Below are positions 55,764-64,000 of a DNA stretch of 64,000 nt, piece after piece. The DNA comes from Pseudomonas fluorescens (GTDB taxonomy: Bacteria > Pseudomonadota > Gammaproteobacteria > Pseudomonadales > Pseudomonadaceae). Made by a program: the position numbers and the translations under genes. The DNA lies in assembly GCF_018614775.1 (NCBI RefSeq), contig NZ_JAGGOF010000019.1:62001-126000 (forward strand), read 5' to 3'. The notes below the pieces were generated by a model. That model was not told the DNA's origin, searched no databases, and saw only the letters and a program-made list of their open reading frames with translations. Each line of letters starts with the position of its first letter. The first letter of the stretch is position 1.

Positions 55764-56864
55764 TCACTGGCCGGACTTGATCCGAGTCCAAGCCCTTGTC
55801 CGTGCCCGTTCGGCGTCCCTCGGCAACGGCTGCAACGTGTACAGCGTCGCCATGGCCGCTTCGGTCGGGTACAGGTTGGGGTTGTTGCGGATCGCCGGGT
55901 CGACCATCTCCGTAGCGTCCTTGTTCGGGTTCGGATAGCCGACAAAATCGCTGACCGGCGCAATCACCTGCGGTTGCAGCAAGTAGTTGATGAAGGTGTA
56001 GGCGTCATCCGGGTTCTTCGCCCCTTTGGGAATAGCGAGCATGTCGAACCAGATCGGCGCGCCTTCCTTGGGCAGACGCATGTCCACCGTCACGCCGTTC
56101 TTGGCATCCTTGGCCCGGTTGGCCGCCTGGGAAAAACTGCCGGAATACCCCACCGCCACGCAGATGTCACCGTTGGCGATGTCGGCCATGTATTTGGACG
56201 AGTGGAAGTAGGTGATGTACGGGCGGATCTTCATCAACAGCGCTTCGGCCTTGGCATAGTCCGCCGGCTTCTTGCTGTTGGGGTCCAGGCCCAGGTGCTG
56301 CAAGGCCAGCGGCAGGATTTCCGACGGCGAATCGAGCAGCGCCACGCCGCATTGCTTGAGCTTGCTGATGTTCTCTTCCTTGAAAATCAGGTCCCAACTG
56401 TCCACCGGCGCCTTGTCGCCCAGGGCAGCCTTGACCTTGTCCGGGTTGAAGCCAATCAGAATGGTGCCGTACATGTACGGCACGGCAAACTTGTTGCCCG
56501 GGTCATTGGCCTCGATCAGCTTCATCAACTTGGGATCAAGGTGGTTCCAGTTCGGCAATTTACTGCGGTCCAGCGGCTGGAACACACCGGCCTCGATCTG
56601 CTTGGCCAGGAACACGTTGGACGGCACCACCACGTCGTAGCCGGAATTGCCGGTCAGCAGCTTCGCTTCCAGGGCTTCGTTGGTGTCGAAGATGTCATAG
56701 ACCAACTTGACCTGGCTGTTCTGCGCCTTGAAATCCTCCAGGGCCTTGGGCGTGATGTAGTCGAACCAGTTGTAGACCCGCAGGGTCCGTTCTTCAGCGT
56801 GTGCCGCACCGCCAAGCAGCGCGGCGCAGAGTGTGGGAACGATCAAACGCTTGAGCCTGTTCAT
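55764..56864 (-). CDS. Polyamine ABC transporter, periplasmic binding protein (PotF/SpuD-like)
   Basis: A 366-residue binding protein. A signal peptide (about residues 1-23, ending AAHA) leads into RTLRVYNWFDYITPKALEDF, the PotD/PotF start, and YDVVVPSNVFLAKQIEAGVF. AVGYSGSFSQAANRA is part of the ligand pocket region. ATG 56864 is seven bases after GAGGA; an ATG at 56879 overlaps the upstream stop. It follows the acetylpolyamine amidohydrolase gene by 11 bp. No ATPase or permease genes follow, so this is an orphan component or the remnant of a longer operon. Confidence 0.9.
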   Translation of the reverse strand: MNRLKRLIVPTLCAALLGGAAHAEERTLRVYNWFDYITPKALEDFKAQNSQVKLVYDIFDTNEALEAKLLTGNSGYDVVVPSNVFLAKQIEAGVFQPLDRSKLPNWNHLDPKLMKLIEANDPGNKFAVPYMYGTILIGFNPDKVKAALGDKAPVDSWDLIFKEENISKLKQCGVALLDSPSEILPLALQHLGLDPNSKKPADYAKAEALLMKIRPYITYFHSSKYMADIANGDICVAVGYSGSFSQAANRAKDAKNGVTVDMRLPKEGAPIWFDMLAIPKGAKNPDDAYTFINYLLQPQVIAPVSDFVGYPNPNKDATEMVDPAIRNNPNLYPTEAAMATLYTLQPLPRDAERARTRAWTRIKSGQ

Positions 56865-56875
56865 GCTGTTATTCC

Positions 56876-57907
<1,032 letters not shown>

Positions 57908-57981
57908 TTATTGTTCTCCGCAAGGCTGGTTCCGTTGGTCACAGTCTTGCGGCAGGCGGCGTTTCAGAGAACGGCAGGAGC

Positions 57982-58011
57982 GGCCAAAAGGGGATCGAAA
58001 TGGCCAAAAGG
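57982..58011 (-). promoter_or_regulatory. Direct repeat, possible activator site
   Basis: GGCCAAAAGG occurs at 57982-57991 and 58002-58011, exactly 20 bp apart (two helical turns), 75-105 bp before the acetylpolyamine amidohydrolase start. The same-face geometry suits an AraC-type activator or similar dimer, but I know no matching regulator. Confidence 0.45.
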
Positions 58012-58031
58012 TTTGACCGTTAATCGCCTCT

Positions 58032-58335
58032 TCCTTGGCCGCTCCGGCGCCGCTGGACGACGGCAACAAAGACCTCTATATCCAGCAAGACAAATTCGGC
58101 CAACAGTTTGCCGCCGACGTTCCAGCCGCTGAGTCCGCGCTGATGGCCGTCACCCAACGCCCGATCAGCGAGGCTGCGCTGACGGAAGCGTCGGGCGAAC
58201 CGGCCTGGAAAAAACTGCCGTCCTGGTTCATCTACGGTTCGGCGGACAAGAACATCCCCGAGGCCGCCCTGAAGTTCATGGCCGACCGTGCGGGCTCGAA
58301 AAAGACCGTCACCGTCCAAGGCGCCTCCCATGTAC
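58032..58335 (+). pseudogene. Alpha/beta-hydrolase C-terminal remnant
   Basis: The frame reads SLAAPAPLDDGNKDLYI, FGQQFAADVPAAE, PAWKKLPSWFIYGSADKNIP and KKTVTVQGASHV, which is the last third of an exported alpha/beta-hydrolase, including the aspartate and histidine of the catalytic triad (SADKNIP, GASHV). The start, nucleophile elbow and central sheet are missing, and similarity stops abruptly after GASHV at about 58335, where unrelated AT-rich DNA begins. The frame stays open to 58529 but the added residues look random. It marks the left edge of the inserted SznF-like cluster. Confidence 0.75.
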
Positions 58336-58556
58336 GGGCACTGGTATTTGGATTGCTCGGAAAAACTTATGCCCGATTTGACCGAGATAAACATTCTGGT
58401 ATTCCTCATCCTTTTTATGCAGAGTTATTCCTGAACTATTCCTTTTTACTTGATCTGCACGTGAGTTTGCAGGACCCGCCAAACTATCCGAGCACCCGGC
58501 TCTACGCAATGAAGCTCGGGCGTGGATAAGTCTGCCTGCTGCGGCGGTCGCCGTCG

Positions 58557-58571
58557 TAGTGAAATTCACTA
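58557..58571. promoter_or_regulatory. Perfect 15-bp palindrome, candidate Lrp/AsnC-type operator
   Basis: TAGTGAAATTCACTA has 7-bp arms about one central base, lies 102 bp before the first gene of the SznF-like operon and fits 12 of 15 positions of the Lrp consensus YAGHAWATTWTDCTR. The adjoining Lrp/AsnC gene at 63445 is the obvious candidate binder. A looser inverted repeat (GCTGGCT...AGCCAGC, 58622-58660) lies in the leader. Confidence 0.55.
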
Positions 58572-58673
58572 AGGCTTACGCCGTTTTAACTAATGAAACT
58601 CTAAATTTGCCTATTTAACTTGCTGGCTAGGTGTAGACAATAGCCGTAGTTTCAGCCAGCTAAATAAGGATGT

Positions 58674-60044
58674 ATGGAAATGCTCGCGATACACATGGAC
58701 GATGGCCTGCTGGAAAATGCACTCGATGTCGTGCGCAAACACCCCCTGTTAGGCCAGCCCGCTTCGTTTTTCATGAACGACCCCTACCACCGCCCGACTC
58801 GGCCACAAGACCTGAAACTGGATCAGTTGAAGAAGCACTTGCCCAAAGGGCAGCTCAGCCAGCCCAGTTATCTGGCGGCCCAACGTTTGCTGATGAACCG
58901 CTACGAGCAGGACATGGTGTTTCTGCCGATTGAAAAGCCATTGAATTTCGAGCATTTCAACGGCTTCTACAACGCCGAATTGCGTAAGGCATTGGAACTG
59001 CTTCGTCCGCTATTGGAGCAGCATGTCTTCGGCTGGCTGGACGATGAGATTTCATTATCAGGCAGCTGGGATCTCGAGAGCTTCCTGGCGTACACGAGCG
59101 GGGTACTGGAGAAGGTGCGCGATGCGCCCTCCGGCTTGCTCAGCAGCATCCAGAACGCTTGTGATCCTAAGGAAGCGGCTCGCTATTACCTGATCCAGTG
59201 CGCCGGCGACTTCTTGAGCGAAGCCTCCGCCATGGGCCGCAACGTATTAGGAAACTTCGGACCCTTCACCAGCGAACTGTTCAAGATCTATCTGGATGAG
59301 TACGGCTACGGCGTGCACGAGAAGAAGCACAGTACGATATTCGAACGCCTGATGACGGCCTGTGACCTCGATCCGAGCCTTCACACGTATTGGCAGTTCT
59401 ATACGGCGTCCTCGATCTCCCTGATCAATTACTTTCACTATGTATCCCACGATCACGCCAAGTTCTTCCGTTACCTCGGGGCCATGTATTACACCGAGGC
59501 AAGCCTTGCGTTCGTGACCCGGTCCCAGGCTCAGGCCATTAAAGCGGGTTTTGGTGACAACATCGATACCCTCTATTTCGATGAGCACAACCACATCGAC
59601 GTTCACCATGGCCGTATGGCCCTGGACAAACTGGTCATTCCAATGATTAAACAATACGGGGTGCAGATCATTCCTGAAATCCTGCGTGGTTTCGAAGAGT
59701 TCCGTTTGCTGCAAGACGTCGCGGATGAAGATCTGTTTCGAAATATCGAATGGCAAGACAACTTGCCCAAGTATGTCGCCTTGGCCCGCGAGCAGTTTTC
59801 TGGCATGTCGCAGGCGCATGTCGATGCCACGTTCGAGGAACCGCAAAACGAAATCTCGGTTCCGCATGCTCATCCAGTGGCGGAGCTGTTTTCGGTCCAA
59901 ACCGGGTTGATCGAACTGGTGGCTTCGCCGGCGAAATCCATCTTGCTCAAGGCCGGCGAAAGCATCGTCATTCCCAAGGGGATGTTGCATGGCACCAAAG
60001 TGCTGTCCGCCACCAGTCGTTACGCTGTGACCGGTCTGGAGTGA
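58674..60044 (+). CDS. SznF-type N-oxygenase: haem-oxygenase-like diiron domain fused to a cupin
   Basis: A 456-residue metalloenzyme with an N-terminal helical part (1-150), a haem-oxygenase-like diiron oxidase (HDO) domain (about 150-320) and a C-terminal cupin (about 385-456). HDO ligands visible: E183, E209, H219, E275, H305, D309, H312. Cupin ligands: H398, H400 and E404 in HAHPVAE and H439 in IPKGMLH. In SznF (471 residues) the recalled ligands are E189, E215, H225, E281, H311, D315, H318 and H407, H409, H448, giving the same spacings throughout (constant offset 6 in the HDO; H398-H439 is 41, as H407-H448). SznF hydroxylates guanidine nitrogens of methyl-arginine and rearranges them into an N-nitrosourea. 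No arginine methyltransferase is encoded here, so the substrate differs or comes from elsewhere. ATG 58680 has better spacing to AAGGA. Confidence 0.85.
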   Translation: MEMLAIHMDDGLLENALDVVRKHPLLGQPASFFMNDPYHRPTRPQDLKLDQLKKHLPKGQLSQPSYLAAQRLLMNRYEQDMVFLPIEKPLNFEHFNGFYNAELRKALELLRPLLEQHVFGWLDDEISLSGSWDLESFLAYTSGVLEKVRDAPSGLLSSIQNACDPKEAARYYLIQCAGDFLSEASAMGRNVLGNFGPFTSELFKIYLDEYGYGVHEKKHSTIFERLMTACDLDPSLHTYWQFYTASSISLINYFHYVSHDHAKFFRYLGAMYYTEASLAFVTRSQAQAIKAGFGDNIDTLYFDEHNHIDVHHGRMALDKLVIPMIKQYGVQIIPEILRGFEEFRLLQDVADEDLFRNIEWQDNLPKYVALAREQFSGMSQAHVDATFEEPQNEISVPHAHPVAELFSVQTGLIELVASPAKSILLKAGESIVIPKGMLHGTKVLSATSRYAVTGLE

Positions 60045-60048
60045 GCCA

Positions 60049-60390
60049 ATGAAGACTCTGAGCGTCAACAAGGACGTGTTCAACCGCATACGCACGGGCA
60101 AAACTGAATACTTCGCCACAGATGTGAACGGCAAATATGCGTTGATTCCCAGCCAATGCCCGCATCGGGGCGGGCCGCTCCATCTGGGTAGCGCTTCGAA
60201 GTGCCGGGCCAAATTGGTTTGCCCATGGCATGACAACGCCTATCACGTGTCACGCCTCGATACCAAGGGGCTGCCGCTGGTCAGAACCGGGGCCACTATC
60301 CACCTGGTGGTGCCTAACGAAGACACGGTTTTCTGGAAGGAGTACCTGCCGGGCATCATTGCGGCACAACGCGAGGACATATGCTCATGA
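60049..60390 (+). CDS. Rieske [2Fe-2S] ferredoxin
   Basis: A 113-residue single-domain Rieske protein. The two ligand boxes are intact: C37-P-H39-RGGPLH and C58-PWH61-DNAY. No membrane anchor or oxygenase domain is present, so it is a soluble electron carrier. It begins 4 bp after the SznF-like gene and overlaps the MFS gene, so it is almost certainly the reductant or redox partner for the diiron enzyme. Why a Rieske, and not a plant-type ferredoxin, is unclear; a reductase is not encoded nearby. Confidence 0.9.
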   Translation: MKTLSVNKDVFNRIRTGKTEYFATDVNGKYALIPSQCPHRGGPLHLGSASKCRAKLVCPWHDNAYHVSRLDTKGLPLVRTGATIHLVVPNEDTVFWKEYLPGIIAAQREDICS

Positions 60391-61559
60391 ATCGCCATGT
60401 ATTTAGCTTCTATGCCGTGGTGTCGGTATCTGCCCTGACCGACATGGCGCTGTTGATTGGTCTGATCTGGGCGGCGCTTCGGGGCACTTCCTCGCCGTTG
60501 CTACTGGGCGTGCTACTTGGCCTGAGTGCCTTTGTCCCGTTCACCTTGCGCAGGATGTTTCCAGCGTTGGACAGCACGCGCCTCACGGTACGCGGCGTGG
60601 TGCTAGTGCGTACCGCTGTCTATGTAGTGCTGGCGCTGATCGCGGCAAGTGGCCTACTGGAAACCTTGAATGGCTTTATCTTGACGGCGCTGCTGGTGGG
60701 CATCCTCAACTACATCACGACCAGCGCGTATGAAGCGGCCAATACCAAGCAGGTGCTGGCTGGCTTGATCGATAGCGGGCGCTCCGCACGCTGGATGCAG
60801 ACCGCATTTCAGCTGGGGGCTTTTTCAGGCTCGTTCCTGGGCGGACTGATCCTGGACAAGGCCTCGCTGCCGACCCTGGTCTACGGGATGGGTGCTCTGT
60901 CGCTTATCGTCATCGCCTTCGTCTCTGTGGCCGGGGTCAATGCGGGGCAACCGTCGGCTTCGGCCAACCGTCAGAACGGTGCTGCCCCGGCGGCAGTATC
61001 GGCGGGTAGTGGCGTGGTCCTGCTGTGCCTGGTGCTGGGCATGATCGGTTTCCATATCGGCTCATTCAATACCATGGTTCCGCTTGTGTATCAGGGATTG
61101 AACGGCTGGAGTTCCGCCGAGTTCGGCCTGGCCAGCGGCGTAGCCGGGTTGGGCGCCTTCGCTGCGGCGATCTTGCCCTTGCCAAGGCTCAACACACTGC
61201 TGTTCGCGGGGCTGCTGGTTGCGGCAGATTACGTACTCGCGTTCAGCCCGCTGCCGTTGCTGTCCATTGGTGTATGCGTGCTGGTGGGATTCAGCATCAA
61301 CACCCTGCGCATATCCATACGTCAACACTTGATCGAGCTGGCAACCACACCCGAACAGGCCAATAGCCTGGCCGCGACCAGTTCTTTCTATTTCATCGTA
61401 TTGCAGTCGGCGGCCCCGCTGTGCGTGGGCTTCCTTGTCAGTGACTACGCGTTTGGCCGCACGGCCGCGCCTTATGTGTTCGTGGGCGTTGGTGTGTTGT
61501 TGATGCTGACGGTCGCCCTGACCAGGCTGAATACCCCACGCGCTGTAATGGTGCGCTAA
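60387..61559 (+). CDS. MFS transporter, probable product exporter
   Basis: A 390-residue membrane protein with about eleven or twelve hydrophobic helices in two halves joined by a charged, alanine-rich loop (AGQPSASANRQNGAAPAAV, about residues 192-212). Start at ATG 60387, nine bases after GAGGA and overlapping the Rieske stop (ATGA); ATG 60381 is too close to the ribosome site. Position in a biosynthetic operon suggests export of the product and self-protection. I see no specific drug-efflux signature. Confidence 0.85.
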   Translation: MNRHVFSFYAVVSVSALTDMALLIGLIWAALRGTSSPLLLGVLLGLSAFVPFTLRRMFPALDSTRLTVRGVVLVRTAVYVVLALIAASGLLETLNGFILTALLVGILNYITTSAYEAANTKQVLAGLIDSGRSARWMQTAFQLGAFSGSFLGGLILDKASLPTLVYGMGALSLIVIAFVSVAGVNAGQPSASANRQNGAAPAAVSAGSGVVLLCLVLGMIGFHIGSFNTMVPLVYQGLNGWSSAEFGLASGVAGLGAFAAAILPLPRLNTLLFAGLLVAADYVLAFSPLPLLSIGVCVLVGFSINTLRISIRQHLIELATTPEQANSLAATSSFYFIVLQSAAPLCVGFLVSDYAFGRTAAPYVFVGVGVLLMLTVALTRLNTPRAVMVR

Positions 61560-61570
61560 GAGAAAATTCC

Positions 61571-62815
61571 ATGAAGCATGAAAAAGACGTGATTCTGATA
61601 GTTGACCCCTTCTCGACAGGGGCTCTCTACGCACCGCTGTTCAAGGCCAAAGGCTACCGCTGCCATGCTGTCCTTTCAGCGCCCACGGTTCCCGAGCGTT
61701 TCATCAAAGCGTTCACGGGTGAAGGATTCGAGCAGGCCGAGCTGATCGCCGCGACGGAGATCGTTGCGTTGATCGACCCTCTACAAGTTTGTGCGATGGT
61801 GGCGGGCAGTGAGCTGGGCGTTCGGGTGACTGACCAACTGGCGCAGTACTTTGGCGTTTCCGGCAATACCCCGGAAACGTCGGCATGGCGGCGAGACAAA
61901 AATGCCATGCAGCACGCAATTGCCAATGCCGGCTTACGGCATATCCCCAGCGTCGAGGTCAGCTCGCCGGATGATGCACAAGCCGCATTGAGACAGTTTC
62001 CTGAGCAGGGCGAGTTCGTGCTCAAACCAGTCAATTCGTTTATGACCGATGGCGTGGAACTGGTCCAAGGACGGAGTGGCCTCGAACAGGCGCTGGCGAG
62101 CCTGGACTGGCTGGGTAGCAACGCCTTGGGGGAGCCCAAGGGGCGCTATCTGATTCAGGAGTTTGTATCAGGTCCTGAGTATGTGGTCGATATGGTGGTG
62201 TCAGCCCAGGGTATCCACGTGTCGAGCCTGTGCCGCTACCGTAAGGCCGAGCACAACGGTTCGCGTTTCGTGTACGAAGGCCTTGAGGTCCTGGACCCCA
62301 CCGACGCTGGGTCTAACGCGTTGGTGGCCTACGCCAGGGCCTGTGCCTCGGCCTTGGATGTACGCTTCGGACCACTGCACATGGAGTTGATCGACAGCCC
62401 CGCAGGGCCGGTCATGATCGAGGCCGGCGCACGGTTGCATGGTGGCGTGGCGCCTAGCCTTTTCAAACAGTGCTACGAACCGGACCTGCTGTCGATGGCG
62501 ATTTCCACGTATACCCATGAGCCGGTTGCATACCCAGCCACCAGCCGTCTGCGACAACAGGGCCGGATCGTATTCCTGATCACCCAGCGAGAGGGCGCCC
62601 GCCTTGAAGTTGGCGAGCAAGCGCTGCAACAGCTGCACGCCGTTGGGGCTTTCCAGGGTTTCAAACGTTTCATGGACGCGGACCAGCGGTTGCCACTGAC
62701 CCGAGACCTGGCCACCTGCCCTGGCATCGTCTGGCTGGCCGCAAGTGACCTGGCCGAGCTCGACCAGGCCGAAGCGCGCGTACGACTAATTCTGGAGTCG
62801 TGTTTCCATGATTGA
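61571..62815 (+). CDS. ATP-grasp carboxylate-amine ligase
   Basis: A 414-residue ATP-grasp enzyme. FVLKPVNSFMTDGV contains the ATP-binding lysine and flexible loop; IQEFVSGPEYVVDMVV and the late acidic metal ligands in HMELIDSPAGPVMIEAGARLHGG are typical of L-amino-acid ligases (BacD/YwfE type) that form dipeptides. It would join the N-oxygenated amino acid to another amino acid, or activate a carboxylate for amide formation. It ends 8 bp inside the B3/B4 gene, so translation is coupled. Confidence 0.87.
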   Translation: MKHEKDVILIVDPFSTGALYAPLFKAKGYRCHAVLSAPTVPERFIKAFTGEGFEQAELIAATEIVALIDPLQVCAMVAGSELGVRVTDQLAQYFGVSGNTPETSAWRRDKNAMQHAIANAGLRHIPSVEVSSPDDAQAALRQFPEQGEFVLKPVNSFMTDGVELVQGRSGLEQALASLDWLGSNALGEPKGRYLIQEFVSGPEYVVDMVVSAQGIHVSSLCRYRKAEHNGSRFVYEGLEVLDPTDAGSNALVAYARACASALDVRFGPLHMELIDSPAGPVMIEAGARLHGGVAPSLFKQCYEPDLLSMAISTYTHEPVAYPATSRLRQQGRIVFLITQREGARLEVGEQALQQLHAVGAFQGFKRFMDADQRLPLTRDLATCPGIVWLAASDLAELDQAEARVRLILESCFHD

Positions 62816-63479
62816 ATCGGCATTGAATATCCAACAGGCCCGAGCGGTGTACCTTGAGGGCATAGAGGTCACGCCGAGCCGGGTACATGAACAAGCCTTA
62901 GCGGCGCGTATCGATCAGCTGCGCGCCGAGTTCGCCAGCTTTATCGCTACACCGGCCGTGCAAGGCTATCAAGAGCAGTTGCAAGCATTGGGCTTCATGG
63001 ACACCCGACCGGCCAACCTCAAATTGATGGAGCGTTGCCTGGAAAAGGGCGTGCTGTGCATCAATAACGTGGTCGACGCCTACAACCTGGCCGCGCTCAC
63101 GTTTGGCGCTAGTCTCGGTGGCCATAGCTTGAGCGAGAAGCCCGCTTGCCTAGAGGTCCGCTTGGCTCAGCCGGGCGACCGTATCATACCGCTGTTTCAA
63201 AGCCGCTCGCGGCCCGTGGCGGCAGGCAGCATCGTATATGGCACCGGGGATGACCTGATGGCCTGTATCGGTGGAAAGGACGTGGATGCTGAGCCGTTCC
63301 GCATCAGCGAGGATACGAAGGCGGTGTTGCTAGTGTCGCTTGGGCATCATCAGGTCGATGCGTCCTTCAGCGACGACCTGTTGAGTCTTGCGATACAGCT
63401 TATTAGAGCCACTTGCCCACAGATAGGCGTTTGGGCGGTGCCGGTTACGGCTTCTGCCAATGCCGCAATACCGGCATAA
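62808..63479 (+). CDS. Free-standing B3/B4-domain protein (tRNA-editing type)
   Basis: A 223-residue protein matching the B3/B4 editing domain of phenylalanyl-tRNA synthetase beta: VLCINNVVDAYNLAALTF (residues 82-99) and GASLGGHSL give the conserved NxVVDxxN and LGGH elements, followed by a strand-rich EVRLAQPGDRIIPL and GSIVYGTGDDL. There is no synthetase core. B3/B4 hydrolyses wrongly charged aminoacyl-tRNA, and stand-alone copies are candidate trans-editing factors. In this operon it probably protects the producer from its own amino-acid analogue; that is inference. The stop region overlaps the convergent regulator by 35 bp. Confidence 0.82.
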   Translation: MIESALNIQQARAVYLEGIEVTPSRVHEQALAARIDQLRAEFASFIATPAVQGYQEQLQALGFMDTRPANLKLMERCLEKGVLCINNVVDAYNLAALTFGASLGGHSLSEKPACLEVRLAQPGDRIIPLFQSRSRPVAAGSIVYGTGDDLMACIGGKDVDAEPFRISEDTKAVLLVSLGHHQVDASFSDDLLSLAIQLIRATCPQIGVWAVPVTASANAAIPA

Positions 63480-63888
63480 TGGTCACGCTTTTCACCAGCC
63501 CGGTAGCCAGAGCGCTCTCCTTGAACTCAATCACGTTGCTGATGTGGGTATGGTCGTAGCGCACGAGTAAATCAACGTCGCCGAACAGTGAGAACGCTTC
63601 AATCACGCCAGGCTTGTCTTTGATGTAGTCCCACACCTGAGCGCACAAGTTTGGCCGGGTGTGGGTGAACTGCATGAACGCGGTGTGACAAGGTGCTTCA
63701 TTCGTTGTCGCGGCGAGACGCGTGGTATACCCAAGGATGGGCCCCTGTGCTTCCATCCGGGCGACCCGCGCTTCAACGGCAGTTCGGGACTTGTGCACTC
63801 GGCGAGCGATGTCCGAAATACTGGTGCGTGCGTCCGAAGTGAGGATTTCGAGGATCTTTAAGTCGGTGCTGTCGAGGTCTGGCATCAT
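63445..63888 (-). CDS. Lrp/AsnC-family regulator
   Basis: A 147-residue regulator with an AsnC helix-turn-helix at residues 4-55 (LDSTDLKILEILTSDARTSISDIARRV, recognition core SRTAVEARVARMEAQG) and a RAM effector domain, although the usual first glycine-rich strand is changed (TAFMQFTHTRP). Such proteins sense amino acids and bind palindromes near YAGHAWATTWTDCTR. It converges on the B3/B4 gene with a 35-bp overlap; a matching palindrome lies before the operon's first gene. Start at ATG 63888, behind AAGTGAG; GTG 63894 and ATG 63885 are alternatives. Beyond it, 63889-64000 shows no gene. Confidence 0.87.
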   Translation of the reverse strand: MMPDLDSTDLKILEILTSDARTSISDIARRVHKSRTAVEARVARMEAQGPILGYTTRLAATTNEAPCHTAFMQFTHTRPNLCAQVWDYIKDKPGVIEAFSLFGDVDLLVRYDHTHISNVIEFKESALATGLVKSVTIMPVLRHWQKP

Positions 63889-64000
63889 GCTCACTTATGT
63901 TTCCGTGTGGTTTCGTTCTTCATAAGAATCCTGCCGTCAGTTCTGGAACCATGTCCCCTCCCAGCGGCACAAACATCCCTATTTGACCAAGCCCGGCCTG

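Noticed and set aside
58335..58529. Continuation of the alpha/beta-hydrolase frame to 58529
   Set aside because: After GASHV the residues no longer resemble the family and base composition changes, so the open frame is chance read-through past the break.

Overview
The window is a high-GC pseudomonad chromosome segment, most likely from the Pseudomonas fluorescens group. The evidence is the dense set of REP/REPIN palindromes built on GTGGGAGCGAGCCTGCTCGC, the protein families, and the local order uvrD - GGDEF/EAL gene - RpiR regulator - pycR - pycA - pycB, which I recall from the origin-proximal part of Pseudomonas chromosomes. Three ParB-site (parS) palindromes within 10 kb fit an origin-proximal position. 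I see no rRNA, tRNA, IS element or CRISPR array.

Layout. 1-4776: the end of an O-acyltransferase gene, a methyltransferase, a DUF3142 lipoprotein and a large exported helical-repeat protein. 5079-21078: a zinc-starvation region. It holds a four-gene operon of three SPFH/prohibitin-like proteins plus a P1B ATPase resembling the HmtA importer; a folE2-ABC-transporter operon; two CobW/COG0523 GTPases; two small exported proteins; and three candidate Zur boxes. cfa, cls and a DUF3617 gene sit among these. 21091-30751: housekeeping genes (DUF3301, pdxY, thioesterase, SMI1/KNR4, Tim44-like, uvrD, a c-di-GMP enzyme). 31134-36763: carbon control (rccR-like regulator with an operator, pycR) and the two-subunit pyruvate carboxylase. 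36949-41965: an autotransporter, an amino-acid ABC permease and binding protein, and a homocysteine methyltransferase-like gene.

42210-57907 is more accessory. Two giant DUF6543-type proteins (1650 and 1533 residues) flank two GNAT acetyltransferases, a PaiB-like protein and a MocR regulator. The 1650-residue protein carries what looks like a circularly permuted OTU cysteine-protease site. The MocR gene contains an in-frame REPIN followed by five 12-bp DnaA-box-like repeats in its linker. An acetylpolyamine amidohydrolase gene and an orphan polyamine-binding protein follow.

58032-63888 is the most striking region. After a truncated alpha/beta-hydrolase remnant and an AT-rich junction lies a compact operon: an SznF-type haem-oxygenase-like diiron/cupin enzyme, a Rieske ferredoxin, an MFS exporter, an ATP-grasp ligase and a free-standing B3/B4 (tRNA-editing-type) protein, with a convergent Lrp/AsnC regulator. 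Metal-ligand spacing in the first enzyme equals that recalled for SznF, the N-nitrosourea-forming enzyme of streptozotocin biosynthesis. My reading is a transferred pathway for an N-N-bonded amino acid or dipeptide, with its own export and tRNA-level self-protection. The product is unknown.
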